Shown here: one piece after another, positions 9,635 through 17,836 of the stretch
Position numbering within the stretch: the first letter of the stretch is position 1
Layout: each line of letters opens with the position of its first letter
NCBI GenBank assembly: GCA_046349775.1
Contig: JAXMBS010000045.1
Span: forward strand, 1 to 45,436
Direction of reading: 5' to 3'
Source of the DNA: JAEUIG01 sp046349775
GTDB lineage: Bacteria; Planctomycetota; Planctomycetia; Planctomycetales; Planctomycetaceae
Length of the DNA: 45,436 nucleotides
Notes under the pieces: generated by a model
Seen by the model: only the letters and a program-made list of their open reading frames with translations
What the model was told of the DNA's origin: nothing
Database searches by the model: none
Translations under genes and position numbers: made by a program

Positions 9635-10415
9635 ACCCCTTGAACGCTCCCTGCTCGCGGCAGAGGGCCAGAATCTGCGCGGTCGTCAGCGTGCCGGTCT
9701 CGGCTTTCTTCGTTGCGGCAGCCGGCGCGGGCGCTGCCGGTTTTGGCGCTGCCGCCGGTGCGGGTGCCGGCTTGGGCGCTGCAGCCGCGGGCTTCGGCGG
9801 TGCAGCCGCAGCAGCAGCCGCTGCGGTCGCACCCCCCGAATTGACCGCGCCTTGTTGCCGCGCCAGTTCCAGCGGAGAGAGCTTTTTCCCTCCGTCGCCG
9901 GCGGGCGCCGGTGCGGCCGGCTTCGCAGCAGCAGGCGCCGCGGCGGGTGCGCCGCCGGCCTTCATGGCTCCCTGCTGTCGCGCCAGTTCCAGCGGAGACA
10001 GTTTCTTTTCGCCTCCGGCAGCGGGCGCCGGCGCGGCGGCGGGCTTTGTTGCCGCCGGCGCGGTTCCCTCCGCCTTTGCTGCCCCCTGGGAGCGTGCCAT
10101 CTCCAGCGGGCTTTTTCCCGCGGGTTTGGCGGCGGGCTTGGCTTCTGCTGCGGGCTTCGCCGCTGGCGCTGCGTGTCCCGCGGCCGCCGCCGGCTTCGCC
10201 GGGGCGTTGACCAGCTTCAGATATGTCGGATCGATGTCGTACCAGCCAATGTCGGCCGGGCCGTTGAATTGCACCAGCGCCCGGCCACTCATGTTGACCG
10301 TCTTCACGACGCCGGTCAGCCCGCTGAACCGTCGCAGTTCGGGAATTCCGTCGGCGACAACGACGAACTTATCCGTCAGCTCCCGCTTGAGTTGCTCCGC
10401 GCGTTGAATCGACAT
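9633..10415 (-). CDS. Ala/Pro-rich protein with SH3-like N-domain and repeated SPLELARQQGA motifs
   Basis: I use ATG 10415 (260 residues); GTG 10421 is in frame. Residues ~1-70 look like a small beta-barrel (SH3/KOW-like), with LTGVVKTVNMSGRALVQF and GWYDIDPTYLKLV. The rest is a flexible Ala/Pro/Lys linker carrying evenly spaced short motifs. SPLEMARSQGA lies near 102, LSPLELARQQGA near 139 and near 182, and a variant, ILALCREQGAFKG, ends the protein at ~247-260. Each motif would form one short amphipathic helix. This design suits a scaffold that presents several copies of a docking peptide. No partner is visible nearby. Function unknown. Confidence 0.75.
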   Translation of the reverse strand: MSIQRAEQLKRELTDKFVVVADGIPELRRFSGLTGVVKTVNMSGRALVQFNGPADIGWYDIDPTYLKLVNAPAKPAAAAGHAAPAAKPAAEAKPAAKPAGKSPLEMARSQGAAKAEGTAPAATKPAAAPAPAAGGEKKLSPLELARQQGAMKAGGAPAAAPAAAKPAAPAPAGDGGKKLSPLELARQQGAVNSGGATAAAAAAAAPPKPAAAAPKPAPAPAAAPKPAAPAPAAATKKAETGTLTTAQILALCREQGAFKG

Positions 10416-10469
10416 AAACACCGTGTGCCCAGCCGTTTATTTCCCATCTGTCCCGCAGTCAGCGGGTCA

Positions 10470-10489
10470 GTCCGGCTGTCATGCCGGAC
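10470..10489. other. Perfect 7-base hairpin upstream of the Ala/Pro-rich gene
   Basis: GTCCGGC (10470-10476) and GCCGGAC (10483-10489) are perfect inverted arms around a 6-base loop, 55 bases upstream of ATG 10415. It may be an operator or a structured leader; no T-run follows on either strand. The rest of the 269-base gap between 10415 and 10685 shows only GATTTCG-type words near 10655. Confidence 0.3.
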
Positions 10490-10684
10490 GCAGCGGCGGC
10501 GATTCTCGGACATCGCGCCGGTGAAATCAAGCGCGGGGAAATGGTTGTCACAGGGGAGAAAGGGTTCACCGTTTATGGTTGATCGACGGGTAAGGAAATC
10601 CGCAGTGCTGCCCACGCTCAGGTAGTGCTGCTGCCCAGAGCGGGACCGTTCGGATTTCGCGCTTCGACATTTGGATTTCCCGGT

Positions 10685-11599
10685 TTAGCCGGGGGGCATC
10701 CAGTTCGGCAGTTCCTCGCGCAGCCGCGCAACCAGCCGCGTGTGCTGCTCATCCGGCGTACCCTCATAGGGCGGCAACAGCCGCAGTGGGAACTCCGGCA
10801 CGTGCACCTTGTCGAACAGTTTGTCGAACGCGCCGTCCATGTGGATTTCGGCACTGACGCACTCTTTGAGCAGCTTCATGTACAGCGACAGCTCGCGCAT
10901 CAGCTCGGGATATTGAGAGACATCGCGCCGCTTGCCGATGTCAAACAATTCGTGCAGACGCTGCCAGCCGGTCACGAAGGACGCCAGGACGCTGCATTCG
11001 CCGACCAGGCTGCCGTACAGGTAGCCGACTTCGGAGAAGAAGTGCTGCAGTTGCGGCGACTCTTGCAGCAGGTCGTAGACGAACGACATCGAATCGGTGC
11101 AGTTCTTGGTGCCGACCAGATTCGGATGCCGCGACGCCAGTTCGCCGTATTCGCGGGCGGTCACCATCCGCTTCGTGCGCGGCAGGTTGTAGTGCACGAA
11201 CCGGCACTCGGGGAATCCATCGCACACATCGCGGAAGAACGTCGCCAGCTCGCGGTCGCTCACGGCGCCCCAACTGGGCAGCGAGATCTGAAACGTAAGG
11301 ATGCCCCGATCCGCGCAGCGCCGGATCCGCTCGAGAATCGTTGATTGCGACAGGCTGATGACGCCGACCATCGGTTCGGCGCCGCCAGCGCGCATCTCCT
11401 CATCAAAGGCGCGCGTGACGGCGTCGAACTGCTGTTCGGTCACGGCATACCCTTCTCCGGCCGTGCCGAAGACGTACAGGTGCTTAGTCCCCGTCAGAGC
11501 TTTCCGCACGACCTGGCGGAATATTCGCTCGTCGAACCGGCCGCGGTCGTCCCACGGCGTACAGCAGGTGGCCAGGATGCAGGAGGGGTAGCGTTTCAT
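10685..11599 (-). CDS. Dihydrodipicolinate synthase (DapA) family aldolase/lyase
   Basis: Start ATG 11599 (304 residues); upstream in-frame codons fall in repeat DNA. It is a class I Schiff-base TIM barrel. GTAGEG at 45-50 corresponds to the GTTGE substrate loop, Y137 in FVHYNLPRT is the general acid/base position, and K165 in LVGTKNCTDS is the Schiff-base lysine. The second Thr of the loop is Ala. That is unusual for true DapA and points to another member of the family, such as a sialic-acid, keto-deoxy sugar or related pyruvate aldolase. The substrate cannot be named. It stands alone, with no lysine or sugar genes beside it. Confidence 0.85.
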   Translation of the reverse strand: MKRYPSCILATCCTPWDDRGRFDERIFRQVVRKALTGTKHLYVFGTAGEGYAVTEQQFDAVTRAFDEEMRAGGAEPMVGVISLSQSTILERIRRCADRGILTFQISLPSWGAVSDRELATFFRDVCDGFPECRFVHYNLPRTKRMVTAREYGELASRHPNLVGTKNCTDSMSFVYDLLQESPQLQHFFSEVGYLYGSLVGECSVLASFVTGWQRLHELFDIGKRRDVSQYPELMRELSLYMKLLKECVSAEIHMDGAFDKLFDKVHVPEFPLRLLPPYEGTPDEQHTRLVARLREELPNWMPPG

Positions 11600-11605
11600 C
11601 GCGGT

Positions 11606-11690
11606 GGAGAGGGTGTCTGGTGAGCGGTGGCCTGGTGCCTGGTCGTTTAGTGCTCGGTCGTTTGGTGTCTGGTGGGCCGGTGCAGTACTT
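11606..11690. repeat. Low-complexity GGTGTCTGGTG / GGTCGTTTAGTG word repeat
   Basis: Immediately upstream of the DapA-family start lies a run of variants of the word ggtgcctggtcgtttagtgctcg (each copy differing slightly). It extends over about 85 bases and contains no reliable reading frame. A second group of GCTGATGGCTGACCACTGA words lies near 11802-11820. Confidence 0.55.
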
Positions 11691-11899
11691 CCAAGTTGCC
11701 CCACAGAACAGTTCGCGCGGCGAGCTTGAGCCCTCGGATGACCGCAAAGACAACCGATCTCGCAGAGACCTACCTGTCAGCAGTTTTCTGATCGCGAACC
11801 GCTGATGGCTGACCACTGAATCCTCTGGAGTTCCGCGAGTGTATCGGTTCTAATGTCGGCAGGCGACGACCCGTGACTGATCATCGCCCGGAGGGCAGG

Positions 11900-13312
11900 A
11901 TGTCGAACCAACGACCGGCCACGCGACGCGACGTCATCCAGCTCGGCAGCCTGTCGCTGTTCGCCGGCGTGACGCTCCCCGGCCTGCTCCGCTCCCGCGC
12001 CACCGCAGCCTCCGCTCCCGCCGGCCGCGCCCGCTCCGTCGTCCTGTTCAACATGCTCGGCGGTCCATCCCACATGGACATGTTCGACATGAAGCCGGAG
12101 GCGCCGGTCGAAGTCCGTGGCGAGTTCCGGCCCGTCTCGACGTCACTCAACGGTCTGCACATCTGCGAGCACATGCCCCGCGTCGCACGGTGGATGCACC
12201 GCACCTCGCTGATCCGGAGTGTCTCGCACGGGTACAACGCCCACAATCCCCTCAACATCATGACCGGTGATTCGACCGGCAGCCTTCAGCAACTCCGCCC
12301 CGACCCGACCGACCCGCCCGACATCGGCGCCATCTGTCAGTTCCTCAACATGGGACCGGCCGACATGCCGGGCGCCGTCTGCCTGCCGTGCTATCCGGGG
12401 TTTGGCGAGCGTTCGAAGTATCCCGGCATCCAGCGGCCCGGACCGTACGGCGGATTTCTTGGCGGCCGGTACGATCCGCTGTTCGCCGAATGCGACCCCA
12501 CTTTCGACCGCGAACCGAAGGACCCGTATTACGATCCGGTCTGGCCGATGGGCGCGCCCACGCTTCCCGCCCGAAACGTCCTGCCCGACATGTCGTCCGC
12601 GCGAATGGACCGCCGCCGCGACCTCTACACGCGGCTCGACGAACCGTTCGACCGCGATAATCCCTCCGCGCAATTCGATCAGCTCGACTTCTTCCAGCAG
12701 CAGGCGTTCTCCATGCTGGGGGAAAGCCGCGTGCGCGCGGCGTTCGATCTGTCACGGGAATCGGATGCAACCCGAGACCGCTACGGCCGCAATCTGTTCG
12801 GCTCCAGCATGCTCATTACGCGGCGGCTGGTCGAAGAGGGCGTGCCATTCATCAGCGTGCATGCGGAGAACTTCATTCCGCACGGCTTCACGTACGACAT
12901 GCACGAGAACAACTTCAGCATGTTGAAGGACTACAACCTGCCGGTCTTCGACCAGCTGTACGACGCGTTTCTGCAGGACCTCGTCGATCGCGGGCTGTTC
13001 GATTCGACACTCGTGATCGCCATGGGCGAAATGGGCCGCAGTCCGCGCGTCAACAGCAAGGCCGGACGCGATCACTGGCCGCAGTGCGGATTCTCACTGC
13101 TGGCCGGCGGCGGCATCCGCGAGGGAGTCGTGTTCGGAGAGACCGATGCCCAGGCCGCCTACCCGATCAGTCACCCGGTCACCCCCGCCGACATCGTCTG
13201 CACCGTCTATCACCTGCTCGGGATCGATCATCAGTTGACGGTCCTCGACCGCTCCAACCGCCCGCACTCGATCTCCCACGGCGGCGAACCGATCTGGGAT
13301 GTGATTGCGTAA
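11900..13312 (+). CDS. DUF1501 family protein with Tat-type leader
   Basis: Start ATG 11900, with GGAGG upstream at 11890; product 470 residues. The N-terminus has a twin-arginine leader (RRDVIQLGSLSLFAG, Arg9-Arg10). DUF1501 proteins belong to the alkaline-phosphatase/sulfatase-like superfamily and are abundant in planctomycetes. Matching features include FNMLGGPSHMDMFDMKP early on, RDRYGRNLFGSSMLITRRLVEEG in the middle, VIAMGEMGRSPRVN, and GRDHWPQCGFSLLAGGG. The activity of the family is undetermined. These genes often follow a DUF1549/DUF1553 cytochrome-like partner, but none is present here. It is probably exported folded to the periplasm. Confidence 0.9.
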   Translation: MSNQRPATRRDVIQLGSLSLFAGVTLPGLLRSRATAASAPAGRARSVVLFNMLGGPSHMDMFDMKPEAPVEVRGEFRPVSTSLNGLHICEHMPRVARWMHRTSLIRSVSHGYNAHNPLNIMTGDSTGSLQQLRPDPTDPPDIGAICQFLNMGPADMPGAVCLPCYPGFGERSKYPGIQRPGPYGGFLGGRYDPLFAECDPTFDREPKDPYYDPVWPMGAPTLPARNVLPDMSSARMDRRRDLYTRLDEPFDRDNPSAQFDQLDFFQQQAFSMLGESRVRAAFDLSRESDATRDRYGRNLFGSSMLITRRLVEEGVPFISVHAENFIPHGFTYDMHENNFSMLKDYNLPVFDQLYDAFLQDLVDRGLFDSTLVIAMGEMGRSPRVNSKAGRDHWPQCGFSLLAGGGIREGVVFGETDAQAAYPISHPVTPADIVCTVYHLLGIDHQLTVLDRSNRPHSISHGGEPIWDVIA

Positions 13313-13366
13313 CGTAGCAGCCGGGCTGCTGATGAGTGCGAAACCGCCAGCGCGAATCGTGTGCAG

Positions 13367-14119
13367 TTAGGCGAGTTCGGACGCGACTGCTGAGAGCATC
13401 TCGTGATCCAGCGGCTTCCCTTCGGCCAATGCCGCCAGTTGTGACAGCCGGCTCAGCCGTTCGGCGCGGCGCAGGTCGTTCCGGCTCAGGGCGGCGAGTT
13501 GGTCGGCCAGTTCGTCGGACAGCGCCCCGGTTGTGACATCCGCTGTCTGGCGCCAGGTCTCCTGGACGAATTCGGCGGTCTCATCCGGCGTGGGAGATGG
13601 CGAATCGATCCGCAGCTCCGTTGACGGCAACAGCAGGTCGACGACTTCGCCCCGCAGCGGCGACTCCGCCGTCCAGATCAGAGTCAGTCCCCGACGTGGC
13701 TCGAACTCCGACAAGAGCCGTGCCACTGCCAACATCCCGCTGTGCTCGAGTCGGTCCGCATGGTCGATCAGCGTCGCCAGCCGGTCACCGGCCGCTGCCG
13801 CCCCGTGCATGAAGTCCCGCACGAGATGGGCCAGCCGGCGTCCGTGGCCATCCGTGGCAGGCGCGATCCGCCACTGCGCCGCCAGTTCCCAGTGCAATCC
13901 GCGTCCGTCGAGACCCTGCCCATCCACGAGGGCAACGTGTGCACCGCTGCGGAAGCTCGACTCCGCAAATTGCCTGAGCAGTGCCGATTTTCCGCTGCGG
14001 GCCGGTCCCAGGAGTACCCCGCAGCCCAGCGGGCGTCGCAGCAGATAGTCCAGGCGTGCGAGGGCTTCGCCCGAAATCGGGCCGACGGGGTGGGGCCGGT
14101 CATGGAATGAACGGGACAT
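13367..14119 (-). CDS. Orphan P-loop ATPase, ExeA/AAA-like
   Basis: ATG 14119 is preferred because GGAG lies 8 bases upstream; ATGs at 14125 and 14143 are in frame. The 250-residue protein has Walker A GPARSGKS at 38-45 and a Walker-B-like strand LATLIDHAD (~114-122), in which His replaces the usual Glu after Asp. TLIWTAESPL (~143) resembles a sensor strand and the C-terminal part is helical. This arrangement is like the AAA ATPases of the ExeA/GspA and TniB type. No secretion or transposition partner lies nearby, so the role is unknown. The gene is convergent with the DUF1501 gene. Confidence 0.7.
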   Translation of the reverse strand: MSRSFHDRPHPVGPISGEALARLDYLLRRPLGCGVLLGPARSGKSALLRQFAESSFRSGAHVALVDGQGLDGRGLHWELAAQWRIAPATDGHGRRLAHLVRDFMHGAAAAGDRLATLIDHADRLEHSGMLAVARLLSEFEPRRGLTLIWTAESPLRGEVVDLLLPSTELRIDSPSPTPDETAEFVQETWRQTADVTTGALSDELADQLAALSRNDLRRAERLSRLSQLAALAEGKPLDHEMLSAVASELA

Positions 14120-14314
14120 CTGCATCTCCAGTAGGACGGCCACCGTCTCACCGTCAGTCCGTGACGGCGCAGTCGGCTCCTACTAAGATCGGAATCACGG
14201 CGCCCGCTGCATCACTCGCCGACCGGCAGATTCTGCCGGAAGACCGCGTTCCAGCGCGCTCGCCGCGGGGTCGCGGCGGAACGAGATTGACTCCTCATCC
14301 CGATTGCGTCTGCT

Positions 14315-15154
14315 GTGCCCGATCGCTTCTATGCCCCTGTCCCCTTCGACTCGTCGCTGATCGAATTGTCGCACGACGAATCGCAGCACCTGGCGAGCGT
14401 ATTGCGCAAGGCGCCGGGCGACGTCGTCGAGATCTTTGATGGCCGCGGCCATGCCGTTGAGGCGGTGGTGGAAAACGCCGCCAAACGCGCGGCCACGGTC
14501 CGCATCCTCCGCAGCATTCCGGCCACGCACGCGGTTTCGCCCAGCATCGAACTCGCGACCGCCGTCCCCAAGGGAGACCGCGCCCGTTGGCTGATCGAAA
14601 AGGCGACCGAACTCCGCGCCGACGTCTGGACCCCCCTGGCCCTCACCCGTTCCGTCGTCGACCCCGGCGACGGCAAACTCGACAAGCTGCGGCAGACAGT
14701 GATCACCGCCTGCAAGCAGTGCGGCCGCAACGACCTGCTCGAAATCGGCGCAACGCGTGCATGGACGGAGTGGCTTGCCGAGGCCTCGCGGCGCGGGCCG
14801 GTGCTGGTCGCGCATCCGGGCGGCGCACCCGCGTCGCAGATCGGAACCTTTCTTCGGGAGGGCGACGCGCCACGGGAGGGCGAGGCTCCCGCCGAGCCGC
14901 GCGGCAATCCGACCAAACTTCATCAGGCGGCGCAGCCCCAGGATCGACAGCCGGTCCGTCCGCCCGGATTCTCCTCCGCCAGCATTGGACACATCGCGAT
15001 CGCGATTGGCCCCGAAGGGGGCTTTACCGATGAAGAAATCGCCGCGGCCACCAGCGCCGGCGCACGACTCTTGAGCCTCGGCCCGCACATCCTGCGAATT
15101 GAGACCGCCGCCATCGCCGCGCTGGCATCGCTGAGACTCGGAACTTCTGTCTGA
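14315..15154 (+). CDS. rsmE: 16S rRNA (uracil1498-N3)-methyltransferase RsmE with an internal repeat-derived insert
   Basis: GTG start at 14315; 279 residues, whereas typical RsmE has about 240-250. The product begins PDRFYAP and has the N-terminal PUA-like domain, LSHDESQHLASVLRKAPGD. The SPOUT domain follows: ATAVPKGDRARWLIEKATELRADVWTP, then TACKQCGR, then the SAM-binding knot IGPEGGFTDEE (~231-241) and LGPHILRIETAAIAAL. It methylates U1498 of 16S rRNA using SAM. Between ASQIGTF and the HIAIAIGPEGG strand lies an extra ~40-residue stretch (~179-220) encoded by a repeat (14851-14975). The insert enters a loop before the SAM knot, so activity may be retained. Confidence 0.92.
   Translation: MPDRFYAPVPFDSSLIELSHDESQHLASVLRKAPGDVVEIFDGRGHAVEAVVENAAKRAATVRILRSIPATHAVSPSIELATAVPKGDRARWLIEKATELRADVWTPLALTRSVVDPGDGKLDKLRQTVITACKQCGRNDLLEIGATRAWTEWLAEASRRGPVLVAHPGGAPASQIGTFLREGDAPREGEAPAEPRGNPTKLHQAAQPQDRQPVRPPGFSSASIGHIAIAIGPEGGFTDEEIAAATSAGARLLSLGPHILRIETAAIAALASLRLGTSV
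14851..14975. repeat. REP-like GEAPAEP repeat inserted in frame in rsmE
   Basis: CGGGAGGGCGACGC and CGGGAGGGCGAGGC are two close copies 18 bases apart. The second forms a hairpin with CTCCC. Read forward the DNA encodes REGDAPREGEAPAEPR; read backward it encodes GSAGASPS. I associate both peptides with dispersed repeats in planctomycete genomes (recollection, not checked). The right-hand limit of the insert is estimated from where RsmE homology resumes. Confidence 0.6.
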
Positions 15155-15159
15155 CGAAA

Positions 15160-15255
15160 AAAGGTGCGAACCACAACGGTACAAAGAGCACAACGAATGC
15201 AAACGACGTGACTTCGCCGTGTCCGTCGTGCCGTTGTGATTTGCAATCCCGCTGC
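15160..15255. repeat. CACAACG word repeat with complementary arms between rsmE and a convergent gene
   Basis: AACCACAACGGTAC near 15170 pairs imperfectly with GTGCCGTTGTGATTT near 15228, and both arms contain repeated CACAACG-like words. The pair lies between convergent stop codons, so it could act as a bidirectional terminator, although there is no strong T-run. Confidence 0.45.
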
Positions 15256-15307
15256 GCAAATCCCTGAAAACTGCGCGATCTGCGTCCCTGCCCTTCGCAA
15301 AGCCGTC

Positions 15308-16717
15308 TCACACCCGCCGCAGCAGTTCCGGGATCGGCCGGTCCGCGTCCAGAATCGGCACCGGTCGCCCGCTGAAATTCAGTAGCTGCACCCGCATCGC
15401 GTCGATCCCCAGGTGCCGGTAGAGCGTGGAGAGGAATTCCTGCACGCCCACGCGCCGGTCGATCGTCTGCTCGCCGCGCACGTCCGTCGCGCCGATCACC
15501 TGCCCCGGCTTGATCCCGCCCCCGCTGAACAGGAACGACATCGCATGTGGCCAGTGATCGCGACCCGGCTGCATCGTCCCCGTTGGTCCGCTGGCCACTC
15601 CTTCACCCGTGCTCGCTGCGTAAGAAATCTTCGGCGTCCGGCCGAAGTCTCCGGCGACGACGATCAGCGTATCGTCCGCCATCCCGCGGTCGTGGACATC
15701 TTCGATCAGCGCGGCTACTCCCTGGTCAAAGAACGGCGTGCGATATTTCAGTCCGTCGAACACATGATGATTGACCGCGTGGTCGTCCCAGTTGCCGACG
15801 CGCCCGCACAGGTTGCCGTTCAGCGTGACCGTCACCACTTCCACGCCCGCTTCGACGAGCCGCCGCGCGAGCAGGCATTGCTGACCCCAGCGATTCCGAC
15901 CGTACGCGTCGCGGGTGCGGTCGTCCTCCTGTGACAGATCGAAAGCACGGCCGGCCGCTTCGCCCGAGAGCATGTTCCACGCCTGCTGCTCGAAGCGGTC
16001 CATCGCCTCCATATCGCCGGCCTGGTCAACCTCGGTCTTCAATTGTTCGAGCTGCTTGCGGAGCGTGATCCGCCGTTCGATCTGCGGCGCTCCGGCGGCC
16101 GTCTTGCGGCCGATGTTCGGAACCTCGAAGTTCGGATCGTTCGGATCGCCGTTCACACTGAACGCGCCGAACGCCGGCCCGAGGTACGCAGAGCCCAGGT
16201 ACGGGATCGGGCTGGCGCCGACATACAGCGGCAGTTTCCGGTCCGGCGTCGAGCGCAGGTAATTGACGATCGACATCATGTCGGGGTCGACCGGTTCCAG
16301 CCTTCGCCCCTGGACCGGGTGTCCAGTGAAGAGTTGCTGCGGACCGTCATCGTGGCAGAAGCCGGTATGTGACAGAGACCGCAACAGAGTGAACTTGTCG
16401 GCGAGCCGCGCCTGTCGCGGCAACAGCTCGCACAACTGGAGACCGGGGACCGGCGTGCTGATCGGCTGGTACGGGCCGCGATACTCGCTGCCGGCATCGG
16501 GCTTGGGATCGTAGGTTTCCAGATGGCTCGCCCCGCCATGCAGCCACACAATAATCAGCGACGATCGCCGACGTCCGACAGGCGCAGCGGACACCGATCG
16601 CAGCCGCAGGACGTGCGGCAGGCTGACTCCCAGCGCACTGAGTCCGCCCCAGCGCAGGACGTCGCGGCGCGCGACGGCCGGGGCGGTTGGCGCTGATCGG
16701 GTCGGCAACAGGCTCAT
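15308..16717 (-). CDS. DUF1501 family protein with Tat-type leader (second copy)
   Basis: Start ATG 16717; 469 residues. The leader contains RRDVLRWGGLSALGVSLPHVL (Arg17-Arg18), a Tat-type signal. Family features are IVWLHGGASHLETYDPKPDA, DAYGRNRWGQQCLLARRLVEAG, VVAGDFGRTPKISYA, and GRDHWPHAMSFLFSGGG. It differs from the other DUF1501 gene of this window (11900-13312) in most positions, so it is an old paralogue rather than a recent duplicate. It stands alone, without a DUF1549/DUF1553 partner, and is divergent from the metal-dependent regulator at 17130. Biochemical activity is unknown. Confidence 0.9.
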   Translation of the reverse strand: MSLLPTRSAPTAPAVARRDVLRWGGLSALGVSLPHVLRLRSVSAAPVGRRRSSLIIVWLHGGASHLETYDPKPDAGSEYRGPYQPISTPVPGLQLCELLPRQARLADKFTLLRSLSHTGFCHDDGPQQLFTGHPVQGRRLEPVDPDMMSIVNYLRSTPDRKLPLYVGASPIPYLGSAYLGPAFGAFSVNGDPNDPNFEVPNIGRKTAAGAPQIERRITLRKQLEQLKTEVDQAGDMEAMDRFEQQAWNMLSGEAAGRAFDLSQEDDRTRDAYGRNRWGQQCLLARRLVEAGVEVVTVTLNGNLCGRVGNWDDHAVNHHVFDGLKYRTPFFDQGVAALIEDVHDRGMADDTLIVVAGDFGRTPKISYAASTGEGVASGPTGTMQPGRDHWPHAMSFLFSGGGIKPGQVIGATDVRGEQTIDRRVGVQEFLSTLYRHLGIDAMRVQLLNFSGRPVPILDADRPIPELLRRV

Positions 16718-17129
16718 GGAGAATGGATACTGAAAAAGGACGATCCATCAATGCATGCAGATGGGTTTCATTGTAGGGCGGTCGCGAACCGTGTCGAGAT
16801 CGCCGGCGGCTCATCGAGTGTCCCGGACCGTTGGCAGGTTCATTTGCAGGGGACATTGCTGGCTGACGATGGCTCGTGTGCCGCAAATGAAAGGGATTTA
16901 ATTTCCCGGTCTCGCGAGGGGGGTGGTGCACTGCCTACACTCAATTGTTCGTGTAAGATGGCAAGACATCTCCGGGACTCGGTCACTCCCCTTCGTTCGG
17001 CCTTTCGCCGTGTGATCCCCCGCGCGGCGGGTGCAGCCGTCGGATCGACACGGTCGGCGCAGAGCGGACCGCGATCAGCACTCGTTCTGAAAACACGCAC
17101 GGCCAAAGAGGGATTTGATTGGAGCCGCC
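16718..17129. other. Divergent intergenic region, no gene seen
   Basis: 412 bases between the DUF1501 gene (minus) and the MntR/DtxR-type gene (plus). It must hold both promoters, but I could not single out a convincing box pair. A poly-pyrimidine/GC stretch precedes the plus-strand gene, whose ribosome binding site (GGAG) lies 8 bases before ATG 17130. No coding frame in it looks real. Confidence 0.5.
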
Positions 17130-17819
17130 ATGCCGAGCCTGACCGTTGAAAACTACTGCAAGACGATCTTTCAGCTCACCACGCGGAGCGACAGCCAATG
17201 GGTGACGACCGGCCGCCTGGCCGAGGCGATGAGTCTGACGCCTGGCACGGTGACGAGTATGCTCAAAACGCTGTCGGAGTCGGACCTGGCCGAATATCGT
17301 CCCTATGAAGGGGTGCGGCTCAATCGCTCCGGTCGCACGCTCGCGCTGCGCATGCTGCGCCGCCACCGGTTGATCGAGTTGTTCCTGGTCCGCACGCTGG
17401 GACTCACGTGGGACGAGGTCCATGACGAGGCCGAAAACATGGAGCACGCCGTCAGCGACTCGCTTGTCGACCGGATCGACGAATACCTGGGGCGCCCGGA
17501 ATCCGACCCGCACGGCGATCCGATCCCGCGCGCCGACGGCACGATGCGCGGCAGCGACCGCACGCGGATTCCGCTCACCGAATGTCACCGGGGCCAATCC
17601 GTGCGGCTCGTACAGGTCCTGCAGCAGGGGCCGGAGTTCCTGCGGTATCTCAGCGATGCCGGGCTGGAGATCGGCGGCATCGGACGGGTCGAATCCAATG
17701 ATCCGCACGCCGGCGTCGTGCAGCTGGACCTGGGGGGCCGCTACATTCCCATCGGCCGACCGGCGGCCGAGCAACTGCTCGTCGAACTCTGTGCGTCCGA
17801 AGCAGCCAACTCAACGTAG
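17130..17819 (+). CDS. DtxR/MntR-family metal-dependent transcriptional regulator
   Basis: Start ATG 17130 with GGAG 8 bases upstream; 229 residues, close to DtxR. Residues 5-70 form the winged helix (VTTGRLAEAMSLTPGTVTSMLKTLSESDL). The dimerization/metal domain keeps H79, E83, H98, E105 and H106 in DtxR numbering. Position 102, a Cys in iron sensors of the DtxR type, is Glu here (AENMEH), as in the manganese sensor MntR. The DtxR Met10/MntR Asp8 position is Asn8. A C-terminal FeoA/SH3-like domain (~150-225, RGQSVRLVQVLQ to GRYIPIG) is present. I infer control of Mn or Fe uptake genes, but no transporter lies in the window. Confidence 0.88.
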   Translation: MPSLTVENYCKTIFQLTTRSDSQWVTTGRLAEAMSLTPGTVTSMLKTLSESDLAEYRPYEGVRLNRSGRTLALRMLRRHRLIELFLVRTLGLTWDEVHDEAENMEHAVSDSLVDRIDEYLGRPESDPHGDPIPRADGTMRGSDRTRIPLTECHRGQSVRLVQVLQQGPEFLRYLSDAGLEIGGIGRVESNDPHAGVVQLDLGGRYIPIGRPAAEQLLVELCASEAANST

Positions 17820-17836
17820 CGCGCCGCCTCTGCGCG

